13,111 nt of DNA from Candidatus Omnitrophota bacterium (GTDB lineage Bacteria; Omnitrophota; Gorgyraeia; Zapsychrales; Zapsychraceae). A program made the translations under genes and the position numbers. The notes beneath the pieces were generated by a model. It searched no databases, was not told where the DNA came from, and worked only from the letters and a program-made list of their open reading frames with translations. This document shows, in pieces, positions 1 through 6,640 of the stretch (positions within the stretch are counted from its first letter, which is position 1; each line of letters begins with the position of its first letter). The stretch lies in the NCBI GenBank assembly GCA_029567025.1, contig JAKQLT010000149.1:1-13111 (forward strand), given 5' to 3'.

Positions 1-1020
1 AAAAGGAAAATATTGGAATAAAACATTAATCCATGGATTTTTAATAAAGGCTTCTTTCCAAAAAAAGACCCATTCGTTATGAATAAGATACATGCAATAG
101 CTATGCTTACCTATTAAAACAATAAGTCTATTTTTAAACAACAGTTCTGAAAGACGCGACTTGCTGGTTATAGTTAAAATCAAAATAGCGGCATATAACA
201 TAGCCAAAAGGCTAAACCCATAAGTAACTGTCCCCCAAGAATGAACATAATAAAATATTTTATTCTGATCAAAAATCAGATAAAGAAATATGGGGATAAT
301 AAATAAAAAATAAAAAGCTATTTTCCTTAATAAATACAAATATTCTCGACTAACGTTAATTAATAGAGATATCAACGATCCTAAAGCAATCGCATCAATC
401 CTCGCATAAAAAGAAACATAAGAAATAAAGGGCTGCACTCCGTAATAAAAATGTGCTATCCTAAAAAATAATGCGGCCACAATAAAAAAACATGTTAAAA
501 ATATCATTACTTTCCGCCTTAAAAAATAAATAAGGGCCGGCCATAGAAGATAAAATTGTTCTTCGATAGAAAGAGACCATGTTAACCATGCAGGCGTATG
601 CGCGGGAATATTTTCAACAGACGCCAAATAAAAGTTTGAAAGATAAAAAACTTGATACAAAACACCATTTATTTCTTTATAAAACAAGATGTTGAAAATC
701 AAAAAAGCATAATATAAAGGAAATATACGTAAAATCCGACGAAAATAGAAATTCTTGAAATAATGCTTTTTTGTTTTGCTTTGAAGTAAAATGTTCGTTA
801 TCAAAAAACCAGAAATAACAAAGAAAAGATCTACACCGCTCCACCCAAAATTATAAAAGAACATTGTAAATCCCGAGTTAAAAGGAAAGCCATTAAAAGC
901 GACATGAAAAAATATGACCAAAACAATCGCCCATCCTCGCAATCCATCTAAAGCAATGAATTTCTTCCCAGAATCTAAATATTGTCTAAGCTCCTCAGAA
1001 ATAATCTCTCTATGAGTCAT
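1..1020 (-). CDS. Acyltransferase 3 (OafA-like) membrane acyltransferase, C-terminus cut by window edge
   Basis: Reading the minus strand from an ATG whose first base is 1020 gives 340 codons with no stop, so the gene continues beyond the left edge. Residues 24-39 (LDGLRGWAIVLVIFFH) carry the R-X10-H signature of the acyltransferase-3 family (R28, H39). They are followed by SGVDLFFVISGFLI (61-74), FRRILRIFPLYY (93-104) and WLTWSLSIEEQFYLLWP (145-161), all typical of the family. Most of the rest is strongly hydrophobic, as expected for about ten membrane helices. Such proteins move acyl groups, usually acetyl, onto sugars of O-antigen, peptidoglycan or exported polysaccharide. The substrate here cannot be told, because no glycan gene is visible beside it. 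The start is set by an in-frame TAA shortly upstream. No Shine-Dalgarno sequence precedes it. It is divergent from recA and probably a separate unit. The family call is secure; the function is generic. Confidence 0.93.
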   Translation of the reverse strand, partial: MTHREIISEELRQYLDSGKKFIALDGLRGWAIVLVIFFHVAFNGFPFNSGFTMFFYNFGWSGVDLFFVISGFLITNILLQSKTKKHYFKNFYFRRILRIFPLYYAFLIFNILFYKEINGVLYQVFYLSNFYLASVENIPAHTPAWLTWSLSIEEQFYLLWPALIYFLRRKVMIFLTCFFIVAALFFRIAHFYYGVQPFISYVSFYARIDAIALGSLISLLINVSREYLYLLRKIAFYFLFIIPIFLYLIFDQNKIFYYVHSWGTVTYGFSLLAMLYAAILILTITSKSRLSELLFKNRLIVLIGKHSYCMYLIHNEWVFFWKEAFIKNPWINVLFQYFPF

Positions 1021-1026
1021 ATTTTG

Positions 1027-1032
1027 ATTATA
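1027..1032 (-). promoter_or_regulatory. Possible -10 element for the divergent acyltransferase gene
   Basis: The minus strand reads TATAAT only 6 bp before the acyltransferase ATG. If used, it would start the transcript at or next to the start codon and give a leaderless mRNA, which would fit the missing Shine-Dalgarno sequence. No good -35 is seen 17 bp upstream, and the region is so AT-rich that a chance match is quite possible. Confidence 0.25.
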
Positions 1033-1045
1033 TACATATTTATGT

Positions 1046-1090
1046 TAGATATTATCTATTTTAATATTATTTTAATAGTCTTATTTTATA
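1046..1090. repeat. AT-rich repeat cluster upstream of the recA promoter
   Basis: A 13-bp palindrome TAGATA-T-TATCTA occupies 1046-1058. It is followed by two exact copies of TATTTTAATA (1057-1066 and 1068-1077, an 11-bp period) and a shortened third copy TATTTTATA (1082-1090). The TTTT tracts are therefore spaced by 11 and 14 bp, ending just before the -35 box at 1095. Roughly helically phased T/A tracts at this place can bend DNA or act as an UP element for RNA polymerase. That role is inferred; the repeats themselves are read directly. Confidence 0.5.
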
Positions 1091-1094
1091 CATA

Positions 1095-1123
1095 TTGACA
1101 ACAAAAAATCGCTCGTGTATAAT
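1095..1123 (+). promoter_or_regulatory. Consensus sigma-70-type promoter for recA
   Basis: TTGACA (1095-1100) and TATAAT (1118-1123) are both perfect matches and are separated by the ideal 17 bp. The predicted transcription start is near 1130, leaving a leader of about 90 nt before the recA ATG. No LexA-type operator of the proteobacterial (CTG-N10-CAG) or Gram-positive (GAAC-N4-GTTC) form is apparent around it. It is the only strong promoter I can see for the downstream gene block. Confidence 0.85.
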
Positions 1124-1170
1124 CCCAATCCTCAAATCAATTTAAATAAATTTTAATGAAAATCTCTCCC

Positions 1171-1184
1171 GGAGCAAAAGCTCC
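1171..1184 (+). promoter_or_regulatory. Small hairpin in the recA 5' leader with anti-Shine-Dalgarno arm
   Basis: GGAGC (1171-1175), loop AAAA, GCTCC (1180-1184) form a perfect 5-bp stem. The 3' arm continues into CTCCT (1181-1185), which is exactly complementary to AGGAG (1209-1213) of the recA ribosome binding site. The two pairings exclude each other, so the leader could switch between an open and a masked ribosome binding site. The complementarity is seen; the regulatory role is inferred. A weak attenuator is less likely because only a short T run (1191-1195) follows, after a gap. Confidence 0.4.
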
Positions 1185-1206
1185 TATCGATTTTTCCCTA
1201 AAAGAA

Positions 1207-1213
1207 AGAGGAG
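1207..1213 (+). promoter_or_regulatory. Ribosome binding site of recA
   Basis: AGAGGAG lies 6 nt before the recA ATG. It is one of the stronger Shine-Dalgarno sequences in the window and fits high RecA expression. Its AGGAG core is the target of the possible leader pairing described at 1171-1184. Confidence 0.8.
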
Positions 1214-1219
1214 AATCTC

Positions 1220-2245
1220 ATGACAACCGAAGCAAAAAAACCAGCAGAAAAACCAAACGTTGATTTGGAAAACAAGAAAAAAGCGCTCGAACTGGCCTTA
1301 ACTCAAATTGAAAAACAATTCGGCAAAGGTTCTATTATGAAGCTGACCGGTGGCGTGATTAAAGGTATTCCCGTCATTCCCACCGGTTCGCTTTCTCTGG
1401 ATATGGCTTTAGGCGTTGGAGGAATTCCCAAAGGCCGCGTCGTTGAAATTTTCGGGCCTGAATCATCAGGAAAAACAACGCTTACCTTAAGCATTATTCA
1501 CCAAATCCAAAAAATGGGCGGAACAGCCGCCTTTGTGGATGCCGAACACGCGTTTGATTCCTCTTACGCGCAAAAAGTCGGCGTTAAGCTCGAAGATCTT
1601 CTTATTTCCCAACCGGATACCGGCGAGCAAGCTTTAGAAATCGCGGAAACGCTTGTGCGATCTAACGCGGTTGATCTCGTCGTTATTGACTCTGTCGCGG
1701 CCTTAACACCGCGCGCGGAAATTGAAGGCGATATGGGCGATTCTCATATGGGACTTCAGGCAAGACTGATGTCGCAGGCCTTACGTAAATTAACCGCGGC
1801 TATCAGTAAATCAAATACCTGCGTTATTTTCATCAATCAAATTCGTATGAAAATTGGCGTTATGTTTGGCTCTCCCGAAACAACGACCGGCGGCAATGCC
1901 TTAAAATTTTATGCCTCAGTTCGTATTGATTTGCGTCGGATTGAAAGCATTAAAGTCGGCGATCAGGTTTTAGGAAACCGCGTAAGAGCCAAAATCGTTA
2001 AAAATAAAGTGGCCGCGCCCTTTAAAGAAGCCATTTTTGAAATTCATTTTGGAGAAGGAATTTCTTATACGGCTGATATTTTAGATTTAGGCATTAATTT
2101 AAATATTATTGAAAAATCCGGCGCGTGGCTGGCCTATGAAGGCGAAAAAATCGGGCAAGGCCGTGATAACGCGATAAAATTTTTAAAAGAAAATCCTAAA
2201 ATCGCGCAAAAAATAGAAAAACAGATTCGTTCTAAAACAGAATAA
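1220..2245 (+). CDS. recA: RecA recombinase
   Basis: RecA forms ATP-dependent filaments on single-stranded DNA, drives homologous strand exchange and stimulates LexA-type self-cleavage. At 341 residues it has normal family length. The Walker A motif GPESSGKTT is at residues 79-87, the catalytic glutamate at E109 (VDAEHAFD) and Walker B LVVID at 153-157. DNA loop L1 lies around 166-182 (EIEGDMGDSHMGLQAR), and loop L2 starts at NQIRMKIGVMFGSPETTTGG (206-225). The C-terminal domain (about 280-341) is complete, though its tail is lysine-rich rather than strongly acidic as in E. coli. The ATG follows an AGAGGAG site and a consensus promoter. recX follows after 9 bp, so the two are almost certainly cotranscribed. 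No operator for SOS control is recognised upstream. Identification is certain. Confidence 0.99.
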   Translation: MTTEAKKPAEKPNVDLENKKKALELALTQIEKQFGKGSIMKLTGGVIKGIPVIPTGSLSLDMALGVGGIPKGRVVEIFGPESSGKTTLTLSIIHQIQKMGGTAAFVDAEHAFDSSYAQKVGVKLEDLLISQPDTGEQALEIAETLVRSNAVDLVVIDSVAALTPRAEIEGDMGDSHMGLQARLMSQALRKLTAAISKSNTCVIFINQIRMKIGVMFGSPETTTGGNALKFYASVRIDLRRIESIKVGDQVLGNRVRAKIVKNKVAAPFKEAIFEIHFGEGISYTADILDLGINLNIIEKSGAWLAYEGEKIGQGRDNAIKFLKENPKIAQKIEKQIRSKTE

Positions 2246-2254
2246 AATTGAAAC

Positions 2255-2725
2255 GTGGGGAAAAATAAAAACGATAAATATTTACAAGAAGCAAAAAATA
2301 CGGCTTATCGTTTATTAAAAATACGCAATCGCAGTGAACAGGAAATCCGCGTAAAATTAAAAGAAAAAGATTTCCCGAATGACATCATTGAAGAAACGAC
2401 TCGCTATTTAAAAACAGTTAATCTCATCGATGATCGGCTATTTGCCAAAGGATTTATTCGATCTCGCTTAAATAAACCTTTTGGAAAACGACGCATCGTC
2501 CTTGAATTACAACAAAAAGGTGTTTCCAAAGACATTATTAAAGAAACCCTTCTGTCAGAGACAGAAAATTACGATGAAAAAGATACGGCGATAAACTTAG
2601 TGCGAAAACGCGCCGTCAAATATCACGGAATTGAAGAAACAAAAAAACAACAACGGCTATTCGCTTATTTAATCCGTCGAGGATTTTCAAGCGACTCTGC
2701 CTGGAAAGCTATTAAAGAATTATGA
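2255..2725 (+). CDS. recX: RecX, regulator of RecA
   Basis: RecX binds RecA filaments and limits their extension and activity. The 156-residue protein shows the family pattern of tandem three-helix repeats rich in basic residues. The opening repeat has AYRLLKIRNRSEQEIRVKL (17-35), then YLKTVNLIDDRLFAKGFIRSR (51-71) and the GKRRIVLELQQKGV stretch (77-90). A last repeat ends in LIRRGFSSDSAWKAIKEL. The start is GTG: an in-frame TGA lies two codons upstream, no ATG is available near the N-terminus, and no Shine-Dalgarno sequence is visible. Translation is therefore probably weak relative to recA, which fits a modulator needed in small amounts. It sits 9 bp after recA and overlaps alaS by ATGA. 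Family assignment rests on the pattern and on the recA-recX adjacency known across bacteria. Confidence 0.93.
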   Translation: MGKNKNDKYLQEAKNTAYRLLKIRNRSEQEIRVKLKEKDFPNDIIEETTRYLKTVNLIDDRLFAKGFIRSRLNKPFGKRRIVLELQQKGVSKDIIKETLLSETENYDEKDTAINLVRKRAVKYHGIEETKKQQRLFAYLIRRGFSSDSAWKAIKEL

Positions 2726-5403
2726 CCACTACCGAAATTAGAAGTAAATTCTTAAATTTCTTCGCATCCAAATCTCATAAAATCATTAAAAGCGATTCTT
2801 TAGTCCCGAAAGATGACCCAACCGTATTATTCACAACCGCAGGAATGCAACAATTCAAACGTCAATTTTTAGGGCATTTAGAAGGATTTACGCGCGCCGC
2901 GACATCACAAAAATGTCTACGCACGGATGATCTGGAAGAAGTAGGAAAAACTGATTTTCATCATACCTTCTTTGAAATGCTCGGGAATTTCTCGTTCGGC
3001 GATTATTTCAAAAAAGATGCAATTCTTTGGGCATGGGAATTTCTAACAAAAGAGCTTAAAATTCCATCAGAAAAATTATGGGTTTCCGTCTATAAAGATG
3101 ATGCCGAGGCGTATAAAATCTGGCTCGATGATATCAAAATTCCCAAAGAAAAAATTGTTAAGCTGGGCGATAAAAGCAATTTCTGGCCGTCGGAAGCAAA
3201 AGAAAAAGGCCCGAACGGACCTTGCGGGCCGTGCTCTGAAATTTTTTATGATTACGGTGTAAATAAAAACTGCATCCAAAGCGATACATGCGATCCGTCG
3301 TGTAATTGCGGACGATTTTCAGAAATATGGAATCTCGTTTTCACACAATTCAATCGAAAAGACGGTGGCGTTTTAGAACCTTTACCGGCAAAAAATATCG
3401 ATACCGGAATGGGCTTGGAACGTTTGGCATCAGTCATGCAAGGCAAGAAAAACAATTTTGAAACAGATATTTTTAAGCCCATTTTAGAAGCCATTGATGA
3501 AAACATTAAAATTGGCCCGATTTTACCAGGCATGCGTAACGAACGTTATGTCTTAGCGGATCATATCCGCGCGGTTGTGTTCGGCATTTCCGACGGGGTT
3601 GTGCCGTCCAATGAAGGCCGCGGCTATATCATGAAAAAACTCATTATCGCCATGTCTGATATCGCGATTCGCTCTGGAAATAATAAGCCGACAATTTATA
3701 AACTTGTACCAACGGTTATTACAGCCATGCAAGAACAATATCCGGAAATTAAAGAAAAAGCCCAAAACATTGCTGATATTATTAAAAGCATTGAAATGAT
3801 ATACATTGATTTAAGAGAAAAACGTATCCCTGAATTAGAGGATAAAATTTTTCATGTCTTTCTTAAAAACGAAACTCAACAAAAGAATAAAGAAGTAAAA
3901 AAAGAAGTTGGTCAAATACTATTTCTATTTAAAGATACTCACGGATTAACAATAGAAACAATGCGTCCTATCGTTTGGCATACTATGGAACAATGGACAG
4001 AGAATGATTGGGAAGATGCTTTAAAAGAATTTAATCAATTAATGCAAAAACAACAAGAACAATCCCGCGCGGGAAGTAAAATGACCGGCGATGTCTTTGC
4101 AAATGCCGGATTAAATCTTAACGTCGCAAAAACAGAATTCTTAGGCTATAACCACATTTATACAACAAGCACTGTTTTAGCGTTATTATCAGGCGATAAA
4201 AAAGTGACAGAAGCTAAAAAAGACGAAGAAATAAAAATTATCCTTAATAAAACGCCTTTTTATGCCGAAGGCGGTGGGCAAATTGGCGACACAGGAAAAC
4301 TCACCAAAGATGATTTAATCGTTAAAATAACAGACACAAAAAAAATGAATGATATTTTTATTCACATGGGCATAGTGGAAGAAGGCACCTTGCGTATCAA
4401 TGATATGGTCAAAGCGGAAATTGACATCGAGCGACGTTTAGCCATTATGCGTAATCATACCTCAACGCATCTCTTACAATCCGCGCTACGTGACGTTTTA
4501 GGTTCACATGTCCAACAGCAAGGTTCTTTTGTCGATGATGAACGCCTGCGTTTTGATTTCACGCATCCTAAATCACTCACAGAAGAACAAATCACGGCCA
4601 TAGAAGAAAAAGTCAATCGATTGATTCTGGATTGTGACACGGTGACAAAAGAATATCTCTCGATCGATGAAGCAAAAAAAAGCGGGGCGCTTGCTTTCTT
4701 CGCCGAGAAATATGGCGAGGTTGTCCGCGTCGTAACCATTGGCGATTATTCCAAAGAATTCTGCGGCGGCACTCATTTAGACTCAACCGGACAAATCGGA
4801 TTATTTAAAATCATTTCTGAAAGCGCTATTGCCCAAGGCATTCGCCGTATCGAAGCTAAAACAGGATTAAACGCGTTTCTCGACATAAAAAATCAAGAAA
4901 AACAATTGTTAGAGATTTCCAGGTCTTTAAAAGTGTCTCCTCAAGAAATCGCGCAACGTATCCATCTTCAGGCCCAACAGATAAAATCATTAGAAAAAGA
5001 ACTCTCGCAATATCGTTTTGAAAATATCAAATCTTCTATTGATAGCATTATTGAAAAAGCGGAAACGGTCAATAATTCAAAAATTATTACACATCATTTT
5101 ACTAATATTGATATGGACCTATTAAGAAAAGCCGCTGACGTTATGAAACAAAAAACACCGTCTGCGATTATCGTTTTAGGCGCGACCACTAACGAGAATG
5201 CATCTTTACTTGTTGCCGTATCCGATGATTTAATCAAAAAAAATATTAAAGCGGATATTCTTATAAAACCTTTAGCGACATTGATAAAAGGAAGCGGTGG
5301 AGGCCGTCCGCAAATGGCACAAGCTGGCAGCAAACAAACGGATAAAATCCCAAACGCCCTTCTTCAAGCTAAAAATATCATCAAGGAAACCTTATCATCA
5401 TGA
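2722..5403 (+). CDS. alaS: Alanyl-tRNA synthetase
   Basis: This enzyme attaches alanine to tRNA-Ala and hydrolyses mischarged Ser/Gly-tRNA. The 893 residues cover the whole family architecture. The class II catalytic core spans about 1-245 (FTTAGMQQFK 37-46, HTFFEMLGNFSFGDYF 81-96, motif 3 GMGLERLA 229-236). The tRNA-recognition domain follows to about 450. The editing domain has zinc ligands H579/H583 (HTSTH) and C681/H685 (CGGTH). A C-Ala domain ends with GSGGGRPQMAQAGS. A cysteine cluster (C184-C196) lies in the core, as in many bacterial AlaRS. Oddities are in 300-440: the usual GRGYVLRRIIRRA reads GRGYIMKKLIIAM, and YDTYGFP reads FKDTHGL. N320 and D405, aligned to E. coli N303 and D400 that read the G3:U70 pair, are kept. 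Codons for 354-433 are unusually AT-rich. It overlaps recX and hisD by ATGA. Confidence 0.98.
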   Translation: MTTTEIRSKFLNFFASKSHKIIKSDSLVPKDDPTVLFTTAGMQQFKRQFLGHLEGFTRAATSQKCLRTDDLEEVGKTDFHHTFFEMLGNFSFGDYFKKDAILWAWEFLTKELKIPSEKLWVSVYKDDAEAYKIWLDDIKIPKEKIVKLGDKSNFWPSEAKEKGPNGPCGPCSEIFYDYGVNKNCIQSDTCDPSCNCGRFSEIWNLVFTQFNRKDGGVLEPLPAKNIDTGMGLERLASVMQGKKNNFETDIFKPILEAIDENIKIGPILPGMRNERYVLADHIRAVVFGISDGVVPSNEGRGYIMKKLIIAMSDIAIRSGNNKPTIYKLVPTVITAMQEQYPEIKEKAQNIADIIKSIEMIYIDLREKRIPELEDKIFHVFLKNETQQKNKEVKKEVGQILFLFKDTHGLTIETMRPIVWHTMEQWTENDWEDALKEFNQLMQKQQEQSRAGSKMTGDVFANAGLNLNVAKTEFLGYNHIYTTSTVLALLSGDKKVTEAKKDEEIKIILNKTPFYAEGGGQIGDTGKLTKDDLIVKITDTKKMNDIFIHMGIVEEGTLRINDMVKAEIDIERRLAIMRNHTSTHLLQSALRDVLGSHVQQQGSFVDDERLRFDFTHPKSLTEEQITAIEEKVNRLILDCDTVTKEYLSIDEAKKSGALAFFAEKYGEVVRVVTIGDYSKEFCGGTHLDSTGQIGLFKIISESAIAQGIRRIEAKTGLNAFLDIKNQEKQLLEISRSLKVSPQEIAQRIHLQAQQIKSLEKELSQYRFENIKSSIDSIIEKAETVNNSKIITHHFTNIDMDLLRKAADVMKQKTPSAIIVLGATTNENASLLVAVSDDLIKKNIKADILIKPLATLIKGSGGGRPQMAQAGSKQTDKIPNALLQAKNIIKETLSS

Positions 5404-6623
5404 AAATCGTTACCACAAAAGGCCAAACATTACAAAAAATTTATGAAAGAAATTTTTACGCCCGTAAACCAAGCGTTATCGAAAAAGTTCAAGATGTTTT
5501 AGAAGATGTGCGTCAATACGGCGACGAAGCGGTCATCAAATACACAAAACGTTTTGATAAAGTAAAATTAACCGCTCGCCAATTAGCGGTTACGGAAAGC
5601 GAAATCTCAAGCGCCTTTCAAAGCATTACAAGCGATTTTATATCGACATTAAAAGTCGTTATCAATAATGTCAATACCTTCTATAAAAAACAAGTCCTTA
5701 AACCCTGTCGAGTCAAAGATACAGATGGAGTTCTCTTAAAAGAAAATATTATCCCCTTAGATACGGTGGGAATTTATGTGCCAGCAGGAACCGCGCCATT
5801 AGTTTCTTCCGTCTATATGTCGGTTATTCCGGCCAAACTGGCTGGAGTTAAACGAATTATTTTAGCCACACCTCCGGATAAAAATGGACATATTAATCCT
5901 CACATTTTGGCGGTGGCCAATCTTCTTAAGGTTAATGAAATTTATAAAATAGGCGGTGCTCAGGCGATTGCGGCCATGGCCTTTGGAACCAAAAGCATTC
6001 CGCGGGTCGATAAAATCATTGGGCCAGGCAATATGTATGTCACAGAGGCCAAACGACGGCTTTTTGGATTCGTGGATATTGATATGCTTGCTGGGCCTTC
6101 AGAACTCGCGATTATCGCGAATCGTTACAGTAATCCGGATTTTATTATGGCGGATATGCAAGGACAAGCAGAGCATTTAGGCGGATTAGCCATTTTAGTT
6201 ACAACCTCTAAAGAAATTATCCGTCAACTCAAAAAGAAAGATTGTCCTGGTTTTGCTATTTATGCGAAAAATATAGAAGAAGCGATTGACATTGTTAACA
6301 ATATCGCACCCGAACATTTACAAATATTAACAAATAATCCAAATCAGGTCGCTAATAAAATTAAAAATGCCGGAGCTATTTTCTTAGGGCCTTACAGCCC
6401 AACCGCTTTGGGCGATTATGCGGCGGGGCCAAGCCACGTGTTACCGACGATGGGGTCAGCGAGATTTTTTTCAGGACTCTGCGTGTCTCATTTTCTCAAA
6501 AAAACGCATATTATTTCTTATTCCAAAAGAGCGCTCGAAAACATCAAAGACCATATTGTTAAAATTTCAACGCTCGAAGGATTAACTAAACATAGCGATT
6601 CTATTAAAATCCGTTTTAACTAA
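5400..6623 (+). CDS. hisD: Histidinol dehydrogenase
   Basis: HisD carries out the last two steps of histidine synthesis, oxidising L-histidinol to histidine with two NAD+ at a zinc site. The expected zinc ligands are Q256 and H259 (GQAEH), D339 (LGDYAAG) and H398 (LTKHSD). The catalytic pair is E305-H306 (IAPEHLQ). NAD-binding motifs GGAQAIAAMAFGT (185-197) and GPGNMYVTEAKRR (208-220) are intact. At 407 residues it is shorter than the usual 425-435. The stretch between ILVTTS (265-270) and IAPEHL (302-307) is about 18 residues shorter than in typical HisD, so part of a helical segment there is missing. All catalytic residues remain, so activity is likely. Its ATG overlaps the alaS stop (ATGA), with AAGGAAA 10 nt before the start inside alaS, so translation is coupled to alaS. 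hisB follows after 17 bp. Confidence 0.97.
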   Translation: MKIVTTKGQTLQKIYERNFYARKPSVIEKVQDVLEDVRQYGDEAVIKYTKRFDKVKLTARQLAVTESEISSAFQSITSDFISTLKVVINNVNTFYKKQVLKPCRVKDTDGVLLKENIIPLDTVGIYVPAGTAPLVSSVYMSVIPAKLAGVKRIILATPPDKNGHINPHILAVANLLKVNEIYKIGGAQAIAAMAFGTKSIPRVDKIIGPGNMYVTEAKRRLFGFVDIDMLAGPSELAIIANRYSNPDFIMADMQGQAEHLGGLAILVTTSKEIIRQLKKKDCPGFAIYAKNIEEAIDIVNNIAPEHLQILTNNPNQVANKIKNAGAIFLGPYSPTALGDYAAGPSHVLPTMGSARFFSGLCVSHFLKKTHIISYSKRALENIKDHIVKISTLEGLTKHSDSIKIRFN

Positions 6624-6640
6624 AAAATAAGGAAACTCTT

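Noticed and set aside
1171..1195. recA leader hairpin as an intrinsic terminator or attenuator
   Set aside because: The stem is only 5 bp and the T run begins 6 nt after it, so it is a poor terminator. The ribosome-site pairing explanation fits better.
3076..3765. Several 60-90 codon open frames on the minus strand opposite alaS, with similar ones opposite recA, hisH, hisA, trpE and secD
   Set aside because: All are antisense to clearly coding sequence, have low-complexity or shadow-like composition, lack ribosome sites, and show no recognisable domain.
5956..6180. A 74-codon open frame on the + strand inside hisD
   Set aside because: It lies wholly within the well-conserved hisD frame, has no family features, and is best explained as an out-of-frame shadow.
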